Positions 55,526-64,000 of a stretch of DNA of 64,000 nucleotides are shown one piece after another (position 1 is the stretch's first letter; each line of letters begins with the position of its first letter). The notes beneath the pieces were generated by a model, which saw nothing but the letters and a program-made list of their open reading frames with translations, did not search any database and was not told the origin of the DNA. The DNA is from Brucella sp. BE17 (GTDB lineage: Bacteria; Pseudomonadota; Alphaproteobacteria; Rhizobiales; Rhizobiaceae). The translations under genes and the position numbers were made by a program. The stretch is from NCBI RefSeq assembly GCF_039545455.1, contig NZ_CP154468.1, positions 310,001 to 374,000 on the forward strand, read 5' to 3'.

Positions 55526-57178
55526 ATGGTAGTAGCAGGCATAACGGCGGGAGAGGTGGCGCAGACCGGGCTTCTGGACCGTGAGCGAATAATCGCGAAA
55601 CCCGGTTTTAACCGCTGGCTGGTTCCGCCTGCGGCTCTGGCAATTCATCTATGCATCGGTATGGCCTATGGATTTAGTGTTTTCTGGTTGCCACTCTCCA
55701 GAGCGCTGCAGACGACTGACCCAAGTTGTTCCAGTCTGACCCTCATGGGTGCGCTGTTTACCACGCAGTGTAACTGGCGCGTGGCGGATCTCGGCTGGAT
55801 TTATACGCTTTTCTTCGTGCTTCTGGGTTGCTCCGCAGCGATATGGGGCGGCTGGTTGGAAAGAGTCGGGCCGCGCAAAGCCGGTTTCGTCTCCGCCTGC
55901 TGCTGGTGCGGTGGTATTCTCGTCGCAGCGCTCGGCGTCATGACGCATCAGCTGTGGCTGATGTGGCTGGGTGCGGGTGTGATCGGCGGTATCGGTCTGG
56001 GTCTTGGTTATATTTCGCCTGTATCGACATTGATCAAATGGTTTCCGGATCGCCGCGGTATGGCGACAGGCATGGCCATCATGGGCTTTGGCGGCGGTGC
56101 GATGATCGGCGCGCCGCTTGCCGATTTGTTGATGAACGCTTTCAAGACCGAAACATCCGTCGGTGTCTGGCAGACCTTTGTCGTTATGGCACTGATCTAC
56201 TTCGTCTTCATGATGGCCGGTGCCTTCGGGTATCGTATTCCGCCTGCGGGCTGGCGTCCAGAGGGCTGGACCGCACCGGCTGCCAAAAGCACAATGATTA
56301 CCCACCGCCACGTACACCTGCGCGACGCGCACAAGACACCGCAGTTTTGGCTGATCTGGGTGGTCCTTTGCCTGAACGTGTCAGCCGGTATCGGCGTCAT
56401 CGGTATGGCGTCACCCATGTTGCAGGAAATCTTCGCGGGGTCGCTCATCGGCTTGCCGGGGATTGGCTTTGCCGAGCTTGATACGGGGCAGAAGGGACAG
56501 ATCGCAGCTATTGCCGCCGGTTTCACCGGCCTGCTTTCGCTGTTCAACATCGGCGGGCGTTTCTTCTGGGCATCGATGTCCGACAGGATTGGCCGAAAAA
56601 ACACTTATTTCTGCTTCTTCATTCTTGGTATCCTCCTTTATGCGGCGGTGCCGACGCTTGCAATGATGGGGTCCAAGACTTTATTTGTAGTGGCGCTCTG
56701 TATCATCCTGTCCATGTATGGCGGTGGTTTTGCGACTATTCCGGCCTATCTCGCAGATATTTTTGGTACGCAGTTCGTGGGTGCTATTCACGGCCGCCTG
56801 CTGACGGCATGGGCGACGGCGGGTATCGCCGGGCCGGTCGTCGTCAACTATATCCGCGAGGCACAGATCGCGGCGGGTGCCGCACCTGGACCTGCGCTCT
56901 ATTCAAGCACCATGTATATTCTGGCCGGTATGCTGGCGATCGGTCTCATAGCCAATGCGCTGGTGCGACCGCTATCGGACAAATGGTTCATGGCAGATGC
57001 GGAAGTGGCGGCGCTTCAGGCGAAGACCGCTGCCGCCAATGCTGGTCCGACAGGCTCCTTCGGCATCGGGCGTGGTGGGCTGGACGCCAAGGCAGCTCTT
57101 GCCTGGGCCGCAGTCGGTATTCCGCTTCTCTGGGGCGTGTGGGGCACCGTCAAAAGCAGTCTTTCGCTGTTCGGCTGA
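55526..57178 (+). CDS. MFS transporter, oxalate/formate antiporter family
   Basis: This 550-residue inner-membrane transporter has about twelve hydrophobic helices and OxlT-family features: an N-terminal FNRWLVPPAALAIHLCIGMA block, GLGYISPVSTLIKWFPDRRG near residue 165, and RFFWASMSDRIGRKNTY near residue 350. A cysteine-containing loop after helix 1 (TDPSCSS) is larger than in classical OxlT. The ATG at 55526 is chosen because AGGGAGG lies 8 bases upstream; ATGs at 55508 and 55520 are less well placed. It follows fdsD directly, so formate or a related acid is a likely substrate. Confidence 0.88.
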   Translation: MVVAGITAGEVAQTGLLDRERIIAKPGFNRWLVPPAALAIHLCIGMAYGFSVFWLPLSRALQTTDPSCSSLTLMGALFTTQCNWRVADLGWIYTLFFVLLGCSAAIWGGWLERVGPRKAGFVSACCWCGGILVAALGVMTHQLWLMWLGAGVIGGIGLGLGYISPVSTLIKWFPDRRGMATGMAIMGFGGGAMIGAPLADLLMNAFKTETSVGVWQTFVVMALIYFVFMMAGAFGYRIPPAGWRPEGWTAPAAKSTMITHRHVHLRDAHKTPQFWLIWVVLCLNVSAGIGVIGMASPMLQEIFAGSLIGLPGIGFAELDTGQKGQIAAIAAGFTGLLSLFNIGGRFFWASMSDRIGRKNTYFCFFILGILLYAAVPTLAMMGSKTLFVVALCIILSMYGGGFATIPAYLADIFGTQFVGAIHGRLLTAWATAGIAGPVVVNYIREAQIAAGAAPGPALYSSTMYILAGMLAIGLIANALVRPLSDKWFMADAEVAALQAKTAAANAGPTGSFGIGRGGLDAKAALAWAAVGIPLLWGVWGTVKSSLSLFG

Positions 57179-57265
57179 ACGTCCATCCCGTTTGGTGGCG
57201 CAGGATAAATGCGCCACTACCGCATGGGCTCAATTTTAGAAAGCGCTGTGCCCAGATTTAACAGT

Positions 57266-57305
57266 TTGGAGCGCCGGGCACCCGAATGGAGGTCGGGCGC
57301 TCCAA
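57266..57305. terminator. Shared hairpin between convergent transporter and rbsK
   Basis: Perfect 10-base arms (TTGGAGCGCC and its complement) flank a 20-base loop midway between two convergent genes. The position suits a bidirectional terminator, though T-tracts are weak. Confidence 0.45.
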
Positions 57306-57348
57306 GAAAGCATCTGCCGCCCCATGATCGGTATATCCCCCGATAAGC

Positions 57349-58266
57349 TTATGAAATGCGAAGCGCTTCAGCCCTTTGCGATGAACTGCTTTTGATATGA
57401 GAATCCGTCTGTGGACTTTTGGGAATACTTATCTGGCTACCAAAACGCGAGCAGGCCAGACCTGCAGCTATGGATGCGCGCTGCATGGCCGCTTCCAGAG
57501 ACAATCCCCGATCAAGTGCCGAAGCCAGAACGCCAACGAAACAATCACCGGCGGCTGTGGTGTCTTTGACGTCGATAGACATCGCGTCGACCCGGAAGCC
57601 TTCGCCCTTAACGAAAGCCTCGGCGCCATCTCCGCCCAGTGTGCGCAATATTCCGGTTTGCAGATGTTCTGAAAGCGAGCGTGCAGAGGCGTCGCAACCG
57701 AGCCAGCCTGCGAGCGCTTCGGCCTCATCCTCATTGACCACGATCAGGTCGCACAGTGACAGCACCTCCGCCTTCAATGGGAAGGCGGGAGCGAGGTTGA
57801 GTACGGACAGAGCTTTTGTCGCATGGGTGCGACGAATGAGTTTCTCCACTTGATCTATGTCGTTTTCCATCTGCATGAGAACGATGTTGGCTTTATGCAG
57901 AAGCTCATCCTCCACGGCATCCGATGATGCTGCCAGGTTGGCGCCAGATGCCACAGCGATCATATTGCGGCCAGCCATGTCAATATAGATTGAAGCACAG
58001 CCGGTTGGCTGCGCCAGTCGGGAAACGCGCGTAATATCAGCCACATCTTTAAGCTGGCTTAAGCCTATTTCGGAAAGCGCATCGTCACCAACTGCACCGA
58101 CCATCATAACATCCGCGCCGTCACGGGCGGCGGCAATTGCCTGATTGGCGCCTTTGCCACCAGCCTCCGTGCGCATATTTTTGGCAAGTAATGTTTGCCC
58201 AGGTTGGGGCATTTCGGCAAGCTCGAAGACGAAGTCGACATTAATGGAGCCAAAATTGATGATCAC
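57349..58266 (-). CDS. rbsK: Ribokinase (PfkB family)
   Basis: This 305-residue sugar kinase phosphorylates ribose at O5 with ATP. The N-terminal PfkB signature AGGKGANQAIAAARDGADV is at about residues 36-54 and the C-terminal catalytic block DTTAAGDCFVGVL at about 235-247 contains the base Asp. It is the last gene of a minus-strand operon with nucleoside hydrolases, so it would trap the ribose they release. Confidence 0.91.
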   Translation of the reverse strand: MIINFGSINVDFVFELAEMPQPGQTLLAKNMRTEAGGKGANQAIAAARDGADVMMVGAVGDDALSEIGLSQLKDVADITRVSRLAQPTGCASIYIDMAGRNMIAVASGANLAASSDAVEDELLHKANIVLMQMENDIDQVEKLIRRTHATKALSVLNLAPAFPLKAEVLSLCDLIVVNEDEAEALAGWLGCDASARSLSEHLQTGILRTLGGDGAEAFVKGEGFRVDAMSIDVKDTTAAGDCFVGVLASALDRGLSLEAAMQRASIAAGLACSRFGSQISIPKSPQTDSHIKSSSSQRAEALRIS

Positions 58267-58278
58267 GGTATCTCTTTC

Positions 58279-60120
58279 CTATGCAACCTGAACGAAATGG
58301 CCTTCACCGGCTTCTTGGTAAACGCGTTTTGGCGGCACATAATCAGCTGCCCTGAGCGGGCTTCTGATCTCGTCATTGCTGATCCGTCTAATCTTTCGAC
58401 GCGCGGGATCGGCGATTGGCACTGCAGCCATCAAACGCTTTGTATAGTCATGCTGCGGATTTTCAAAGACTGCCTGTCGTGGACCGATTTCGACTAACTC
58501 CCCAAGATACATCACAGCAACCCTATGGCTGATGCGCTCGACCACCGCCATGTCATGGCTGATGAACAGATAGCCAAGACCATATTTTTCCTGCAAGTCT
58601 AACATCAAGTTTATGACCTGCGCTTTTACCGAGACATCAAGCGCTGAAACGGATTCGTCGGCAATGAGCAGTTTGGGTTCGAGCGCCAGAGCACGCGCAA
58701 TACACACGCGCTGACGCTGACCACCAGAAAACTCATGCGGAAAACGATCCATCATCGAAGCGGAAAGGCCGACACGTTCGAGAAGCTCTCCAACGCGTGT
58801 CCGCGCTTCATTCGCCCGCGCCAAGCCATGCGCAATGATCGGCTCTGCGATGGCTTCTCCGATGCGGATGCGCGGATTAAGGCTTTCATACGGGTCCTGA
58901 AAAATCATCTGCGCCTGGCGACGAATATCCGCAAGCTCGGATTTTCGGGCCTTGAGTACATTTTTTCCATCAATCGTCACGTCGCCCGATACCGTATCGG
59001 TGAGGCGGATGATCGAACGACCTGTGGTGGATTTTCCGCAACCAGACTCGCCCACCAGCGACAGTGTTTCACCGCGGCGCAATTCCAGCGATACGTCCTC
59101 GACCGCATGGACGCGGCCCACGGTTTTGCGCAGAAACCCTTTTTTCACATCAAAACGCGTGACCAGATGATCGACTTTGAGCACTGGCGGTTCGTCACGG
59201 TTGACGGTGTCTTCCGTTGGTTTGGGCGGCGCTATTTCGCCTGTCTGCATATCGACATGGGGAAAGCGGAGCGGCCGGTCTTTGCCGGTCATAGAACCCA
59301 ATTGCGGGACGGCAGAGAGGAGGGCGCGGGTATAAGGATGTTTGGCACCAGCAAAGAGATCATGGGTGGTGCCGGTCTCGACCTGCTCACCGCGATACAT
59401 GACAACGGTGCGGTCAGAGATTTCCGCCACCACACCCATGTCATGGGTGATGAAGAGGACTGACAGCCCCTCTTCTTCCTGAAGCGTCTTGATGAGTTCC
59501 AGAATCTGCGCCTGAATTGTCACATCCAGCGCCGTCGTCGGTTCATCTGCGATCAGCAGTGTTGGATCGCAGGCCAGAGCAATCGCAATGACCACGCGCT
59601 GACGCATCCCGCCTGAAAAATTCATCGGATATTCGTTAAGCCGCGACCTGGCTGATGGAATGCGTACTTTCTCCAGAAGGTGGGCTGCTTCGGCTTCCGC
59701 TTGCGCATGTGTCATGCCGCGATGCTGGATGAGAACCTCGGTGATCTGTTGTCCGATTTTGAGCACTGGATTGAGCGAAGTCATCGGCTCCTGAAAGATC
59801 ATGCCGATGCGATTTCCGCGAATGGCCTGCATGGCGTCAAGCGGTAACGACAGCAGATCCCGACCTTCAAAGTCGATTTTGCCAGTGACACGCGAATTGG
59901 CAGGCGAGAGAAGCCGCATGATCGACATGGCGGTGACACTCTTGCCGGAACCGGATTCGCCCACAACAGCGACGGTTTCCTTGGCATGGATGTCAAAGCT
60001 CACATCGTTAACAACATTGCGCCATTGACCGCCGACACGAAAGGCTGTGTTGAGACTGGATATCGAAAGGATCGGATCGGGCATAGATGTAGTGATGGAT
60101 TGGGTCATGGTTTGCTTCAT
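58279..60120 (-). CDS. Peptide/nickel-type ABC transporter, fused double ATP-binding protein
   Basis: This 613-residue protein joins two ABC ATPases of the DppD and DppF/OppD-OppF type. Walker A motifs GESGSGKS (about residue 55) and GESGCGKS (about 355), signatures NFSGGMRQR and FSGGQRQR, and Walker B LLIADEPTTALD and LLIADESVSALD are all intact. The oligopeptide-type C-terminal extension follows each half. It powers the two permeases encoded just upstream. Gap to rbsK 12 bases. Confidence 0.95.
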   Translation of the reverse strand: MKQTMTQSITTSMPDPILSISSLNTAFRVGGQWRNVVNDVSFDIHAKETVAVVGESGSGKSVTAMSIMRLLSPANSRVTGKIDFEGRDLLSLPLDAMQAIRGNRIGMIFQEPMTSLNPVLKIGQQITEVLIQHRGMTHAQAEAEAAHLLEKVRIPSARSRLNEYPMNFSGGMRQRVVIAIALACDPTLLIADEPTTALDVTIQAQILELIKTLQEEEGLSVLFITHDMGVVAEISDRTVVMYRGEQVETGTTHDLFAGAKHPYTRALLSAVPQLGSMTGKDRPLRFPHVDMQTGEIAPPKPTEDTVNRDEPPVLKVDHLVTRFDVKKGFLRKTVGRVHAVEDVSLELRRGETLSLVGESGCGKSTTGRSIIRLTDTVSGDVTIDGKNVLKARKSELADIRRQAQMIFQDPYESLNPRIRIGEAIAEPIIAHGLARANEARTRVGELLERVGLSASMMDRFPHEFSGGQRQRVCIARALALEPKLLIADESVSALDVSVKAQVINLMLDLQEKYGLGYLFISHDMAVVERISHRVAVMYLGELVEIGPRQAVFENPQHDYTKRLMAAVPIADPARRKIRRISNDEIRSPLRAADYVPPKRVYQEAGEGHFVQVA

Positions 60121-60123
60121 GGC

Positions 60124-61062
60124 TTAGCCTTCCCGACGCGGATTGAGAATGTCGCGCAGCGCATCGCCGATCAGATTGATCGCAACGATCAGCAAGAGAA
60201 GTGCGATACCCGGATAGAAGCTGATCCAGTAGTCACCGGAGAGCATATAGTCGAAGCCGTTGGAGATGAGCAGGCCGAGCGAGGGTTCGGTCACCGGCAG
60301 TCCGATCCCGAGGAACGACAGCGTTGCCTCGAGCATGATACCGTAGGCAACGCGCATGGTCGCGACGATGATAAGCGGCGGTAGACAGTTGGGCAGAATA
60401 TGCCGGAACAATATGCGCCGATCGGCAAGCGCCATGGAGCGGGCCGCATCGACATAGGCACGCTTGCGCTCAACCAGTGCGGAACCACGAATGGTGCGGG
60501 CATAATAGGCCCATTGTGTGACAACCAGCGCCAAAATGATCTTGTCCACGCCCTGTCCGAGAATGGCGAGAAAGATCAGCGCAATCAGGATAGCCGGAAA
60601 GCTCAGTTGAATATCGACAATGCGCATCAATACGGCATCGACGCGCCCGCCGATATAGGCACTGGCAAGCCCGATAGATGCTCCGATGACGAGCGCAATC
60701 GCTGCACTGGAAACTCCGACCAGGATGCTTGTGCGAAGGCCATAGAGGATTGCGCTCAAAAGATCTCGGCCCTGATCGTCGGTGCCGATCAGATAGACCA
60801 TGCCGGTCATGCTTTCCGAACCCGGCGCAAGCCTGCCATCAAGAATATCGAGCTGCGCCAGATCGTAAGGATTTTGCGGCGCAATCCATGGCGCGAAAAT
60901 GGCGGCGATCAGAAAGATCGAAACCAGAATAAGGCCGGTGAGGGCAAGCTTGTCATGCAGAAGTGCCGAGACGACTTGCCAGAAAGGCGCACGTGATGCC
61001 GGAGTGGCTTCGGTGCCGGTTCCTGCGTGAACGGAAACGGATGTGGGTTTTTCCTGGCTCAT
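60124..61062 (-). CDS. ABC transporter permease, DppC type
   Basis: This 312-residue inner-membrane permease has an N-terminal helix (LALTGLILVSIFLIAAIFAPW) and the binding-protein-dependent transport domain with the EAA loop (ALADRRILFRHILPN). The ATG at 61062 shares one base with the upstream stop (TGATG); a GTG one codon earlier is also possible. It pairs with the DppB-type permease. Confidence 0.94.
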   Translation of the reverse strand: MSQEKPTSVSVHAGTGTEATPASRAPFWQVVSALLHDKLALTGLILVSIFLIAAIFAPWIAPQNPYDLAQLDILDGRLAPGSESMTGMVYLIGTDDQGRDLLSAILYGLRTSILVGVSSAAIALVIGASIGLASAYIGGRVDAVLMRIVDIQLSFPAILIALIFLAILGQGVDKIILALVVTQWAYYARTIRGSALVERKRAYVDAARSMALADRRILFRHILPNCLPPLIIVATMRVAYGIMLEATLSFLGIGLPVTEPSLGLLISNGFDYMLSGDYWISFYPGIALLLLIVAINLIGDALRDILNPRREG

Positions 61063-62036
61063 CACGAGTTCCCTTCAAGACGAACGCGCGGGTCTACGAT
61101 AGAATAAAGGATATCGACCAAAAGATTGATGACGCTGAACATCACCACCGTGATCATCAGATAGGCGAGGATGACCGGACGATCGAGAACGCTGATTGCA
61201 TCGATGATCAGCTTGCCCATTCCCGGCCATGCAAAAATCGTTTCGGTGACAACGGCAAAAGCGATCAGAGAACCCAATTCAAGGCCGATAACCGTTATGA
61301 GGGGGATCAGCGTGTTTTTGAGCACATGCACAGTGACGATACGGCGTTCCGTCAGGCCTTTGGCGCGTGCAAAGCGCACGAAATCAAGCTGCATGGTTTC
61401 CATGACACCGGCACGTGTGAGGCGGATCACCAGCGATATCTTGAACAAAGCCAGATTGAAGGCAGGTAAAATGAGGTGTGAGAGGCCATCGAGCGTGAAA
61501 AGGCTCAACGGCATGCCCAGCACGTTCACCGTGTCGCCGCGCCCCGATGCCGGAAGCCATCCAAGATAAACGCTGCAAATCATGATCATGACAAGACCGA
61601 TCCAGAAGGTCGGCAGGCTGAAGCCAAGGATGGAAAAGGTCATGATCGATTTGGAAATCAGGCCTTTGGGCTTCAAACCGGCATAAACACCGAGCGGGAT
61701 GCCGATGACAAGCGCCATCATGAGCGCCACAAAGGCGAGCTCCAGCGTGGCCGGCATACGGTTGAGGATCAGCGTCAGCGCAGGCTGGTTGAAGACAAAG
61801 GAATTGCCAAGATCACCAGACAAAGCTTTTGTCAGGAACAGCCAATATTGCTCCCATACCGGCTTGTCGAGGCCGAAGGACTGTATGACCTGCAAACGCT
61901 CGGCGGGCGTTGCGGTCGAACTCAGCAGCACATCGACAGGGTTGCCGACGAGATAAAGCCCGATGAAGACCAGAACCGACATGACCAGAAGGGTCAGGAC
62001 GGTCTGGATCGAACGGCTCAGGAGATATCCGCTCAT
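61062..62036 (-). CDS. ABC transporter permease, DppB type
   Basis: This 324-residue permease shows the N-terminal signature of the family (LSRSIQTVLTLLVMSVLVFI), a long periplasmic region, and the EAA loop (AKGLTERRIVTVHVLKNTLIP). Its start overlaps the upstream nucleoside hydrolase stop by 4 bases. Forms the channel with the DppC-type partner. The matching solute-binding protein is not in the window and may lie just upstream of base 64000. Confidence 0.94.
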   Translation of the reverse strand: MSGYLLSRSIQTVLTLLVMSVLVFIGLYLVGNPVDVLLSSTATPAERLQVIQSFGLDKPVWEQYWLFLTKALSGDLGNSFVFNQPALTLILNRMPATLELAFVALMMALVIGIPLGVYAGLKPKGLISKSIMTFSILGFSLPTFWIGLVMIMICSVYLGWLPASGRGDTVNVLGMPLSLFTLDGLSHLILPAFNLALFKISLVIRLTRAGVMETMQLDFVRFARAKGLTERRIVTVHVLKNTLIPLITVIGLELGSLIAFAVVTETIFAWPGMGKLIIDAISVLDRPVILAYLMITVVMFSVINLLVDILYSIVDPRVRLEGNS

Positions 62037-63013
62037 GATTGTAATTCTCCCATCAGATTTTTGCTCTCCGACTTCGCGCCATAGCGAGCAATGCGCTCGA
62101 TCAGCAGGGCAATGAAACCGGCCTCATCGACGTCAGTGGCGACGGTAGCATTGGCCGCACGCTCCATCTTGTTGTAAAAGTCGGCATAGGTATAACCCAT
62201 TGTCAGGCCGGTGACCTCGACGCCGATAAAGGCATCACGGCTCACGAACAGGTCAGGCCGGATCAGCCACGCGATAGTCGTGGCATCATGAATGGGGCCG
62301 CCAGGACGACCATAGCGCTTGGGATCTGAACGATCAAAGGTCGAAAACAGATTGTAAAGAGCCTCGCCAGGCTTACCGCCCGCCCTGAATTGCTCAAAAT
62401 GGTCTTTTGTGAAGAGTGCCTGAAACGTCATGTCGAGCGGCATCAGCACAATCGGAACACCGGACTGGAAAGTGATTTCGGCGGCATGCGGATCGGCATA
62501 GATGTTGAACTCGGCCCATGGGGTGCGATGACCAAGAGCTGTGAAGGCACCGCCCATCGCCACGACCTGCCTGATACCTTTGGCGACATCGGGATGCTGG
62601 ATGAGAGCCAGTGCAATATTGGTCAGCGGGCCAATGGCACAGATGGTTATCAGATCGCCTGTTTGTGCAGCCTCGCGCGCACAACGCACGATAAACTGAA
62701 TAGAAGTCTCTTGCGCAGGCTTAATATTGCTCGCCTCGATGAGTGTATCGTTGAACGCGCCGATCCTGGCATATTTGCCATAAACCTGCTCACGGACCAG
62801 CGGGCCTTGGGCTCCTGCATGAACAGGTACGTCGCGCCGCCCACTAATGGAAACGATCTTGCAGGCATTGGCGAGGGTTGCTTCAAGCGGCACGTTTCCC
62901 GCAACGATGGAAAGGCCAAGTACGTCAAGCTCGGGTGACGCCAGCGCCATCAAAATGGCGGCTGCATCGTCGACGCCAGGATCGGAATCGATGATAATGC
63001 GCTGTTTCTTCAT
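62033..63013 (-). CDS. Nucleoside hydrolase (IunH family), copy 2
   Basis: This 326-residue enzyme hydrolyses the N-glycosidic bond of nucleosides to base and ribose. The calcium-binding N-terminal motif DSDPGVDD is at residues 9-16, and GGPIHDATTIAWLI near residue 238 carries the conserved His-Asp. It overlaps genes on both sides by 4 bases. Substrate preference (purine or pyrimidine) cannot be read. No signal peptide, so it acts in the cytosol on imported nucleosides. Confidence 0.94.
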   Translation of the reverse strand: MKKQRIIIDSDPGVDDAAAILMALASPELDVLGLSIVAGNVPLEATLANACKIVSISGRRDVPVHAGAQGPLVREQVYGKYARIGAFNDTLIEASNIKPAQETSIQFIVRCAREAAQTGDLITICAIGPLTNIALALIQHPDVAKGIRQVVAMGGAFTALGHRTPWAEFNIYADPHAAEITFQSGVPIVLMPLDMTFQALFTKDHFEQFRAGGKPGEALYNLFSTFDRSDPKRYGRPGGPIHDATTIAWLIRPDLFVSRDAFIGVEVTGLTMGYTYADFYNKMERAANATVATDVDEAGFIALLIERIARYGAKSESKNLMGELQS

Positions 63014-63969
63014 GCTGACACCTTTTGCGCATAGCGCGAAAGTCGCTCAAGGAAGAAATCGATCACGCCCTGCGCATTGACCTTGGTGACAATCTCGGCA
63101 TTGGGTTCAAGCCCGCTTTTGCCATACCAGTCGGCAATGGTCTGGCCCATGCACAATTCGCTTTCATGTTCCACGAAAATACGGGCTTTCTGCGTTTCAA
63201 ACAGGTGTGGTGCCAGAAGATAGGCCATCACCAACGGGTCATGCAGGGGGCCTCCGCGCGAACCATAGCGCAACACATCATTGCGGTCCCAGAATGCCAT
63301 CAGCTCGGCAATTGTTTCTGAAATACGACCGCTGACACGGGCGAACTCACTCACATGTTCTGGCTTGAGCATGACCTGATGCGTGGCATCGAGCGCAAGC
63401 GCGACGATAGAAATTCCGCTGGAAAAGACGACGTGCGCTGCGTGCGGATCGGCAAGCATGTTGAATTCTGCAGTCATGGTGCGGTTGCCGGATTCACGAT
63501 AGGCACCACCCATCATAACGATGCGTTCCACACCCGCGGCGATCTGCGGTTTGATGCGCAGGGCAACCGCCAAATTGGTCATTGGGCCAAGGCAGCAGAT
63601 TGTGATGCGTTCGCCGTTTTGGGCGGCTTTGGAAAGCGCATCAATTAAAAAATCCACGGCCGACAAGGGCTCGGCTTGCTTGATCGGGGCAGGCAAGGTG
63701 GTGTTTCCAAGCCCTGTCTTGCCGTGGAACTGGCCGTAGATCGGATCGCGCAACATAGGGCGAAAACAGCCAGCATAAACAGGAATATCAGTTCGTCCGC
63801 CCAGCTCGCAGACCTGCAATGCATTGCGTACCGTGCGTTCTAACGGCTGGTTTCCACAGACGGGTGTAATACCGAGAATATCGAGTTCCGGCGAAACGAA
63901 GGCAGTGAGCAGAGCAATCGTGTCGTCAATACCGGGGTCGCAATCGACGATAACAGGGGTAGGCTTCAT
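63010..63969 (-). CDS. Nucleoside hydrolase (IunH family), copy 1
   Basis: This 319-residue paralogue has DCDPGIDD at residues 9-16 and GGPLHDPLVMAYLL with the conserved His-Asp. The ATG at 63969 is preceded by GAAGG and places the metal motif at the same residue numbers as the downstream copy; a TTG 15 bases upstream is less likely. It is the first gene of the operon visible in the window and its partner overlaps it by 4 bases. The two copies are diverged, which suggests complementary substrate ranges. Confidence 0.93.
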   Translation of the reverse strand: MKPTPVIVDCDPGIDDTIALLTAFVSPELDILGITPVCGNQPLERTVRNALQVCELGGRTDIPVYAGCFRPMLRDPIYGQFHGKTGLGNTTLPAPIKQAEPLSAVDFLIDALSKAAQNGERITICCLGPMTNLAVALRIKPQIAAGVERIVMMGGAYRESGNRTMTAEFNMLADPHAAHVVFSSGISIVALALDATHQVMLKPEHVSEFARVSGRISETIAELMAFWDRNDVLRYGSRGGPLHDPLVMAYLLAPHLFETQKARIFVEHESELCMGQTIADWYGKSGLEPNAEIVTKVNAQGVIDFFLERLSRYAQKVSA

Positions 63970-64000
63970 AGATGGTGCCTTCAAAATAGGGGATAAGCAG

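Overview
The window looks like chromosome from a Brucella/Ochrobactrum-type alphaproteobacterium (Hyphomicrobiales). This rests on family recall: the ArgP/ArgO pair, anmK, nrdHIEF and fdsGBAD proteins resemble Brucellaceae versions, and the anti-Shine-Dalgarno-loop small RNA is an alphaproteobacterial hallmark. It is inference, not a database match. Most genes have Shine-Dalgarno-like sites, ATGA overlaps are frequent, and several starts are TTG or GTG.

Bases 1-16.8 kb are mostly core genes: the 3' part of NAD kinase, a DEAD-box RNA helicase, a TfoX N-domain protein, an A-type Fe-S carrier, a secreted hypothetical protein, a divergent argP/argO-type regulator and exporter, a three-gene unit of two alpha/beta hydrolases and an isoprenylcysteine-methyltransferase-like membrane protein, anhydro-MurNAc kinase, a T4 endonuclease V-like UV-repair glycosylase, a class Ib ribonucleotide reductase operon (nrdHIEF) behind a cobalamin riboswitch, and 6-phosphogluconate dehydrogenase. 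Between anmK and the glycosylase, on the minus strand, is a compact small RNA gene. It has three hairpins that each expose a CUCCUCCUCCC loop, a matching promoter and a terminator (cuckoo/CcsR type).

Bases 16.8-35.6 kb look accessory. Decayed regulator and dehydrogenase fragments, short-chain dehydrogenases and AraC/LysR regulators surround two sets of periplasmic molybdenum hydroxylases of the isoquinoline-oxidoreductase/aldehyde-oxidase type (cytochrome c, 2Fe-2S subunit, Tat-exported molybdopterin subunit). The first set has two tandem large-subunit paralogues and an XdhC maturation factor. Together they could oxidise N-heterocycles or aldehydes in the periplasm and pass electrons to cytochrome c.

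Bases 35.6-48.8 kb hold a large repeat-rich autotransporter, then an unusual cassette. A phage-tail-collar protein, a DUF6916-like protein, a GNAT acetyltransferase and a small leaderless subtilisin-like protease face two large proteins of unknown function. One combines a putative beta-propeller with a hydrophobic helical C-terminus. The other has faint similarity to P47/TULIP lipid-binding proteins. This is the best candidate here for an undescribed system.

Bases 48.8-64 kb return to metabolism: a LysR regulator with the NAD-dependent molybdenum formate dehydrogenase fdsGBAD (no fdsC/fdhD in place) and an oxalate/formate-type transporter, then on the minus strand two nucleoside hydrolases, a peptide-type ABC importer and a ribokinase, which together suggest nucleoside uptake and ribose salvage. 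No tRNA, rRNA, CRISPR array, integrase or complete insertion sequence was recognised.
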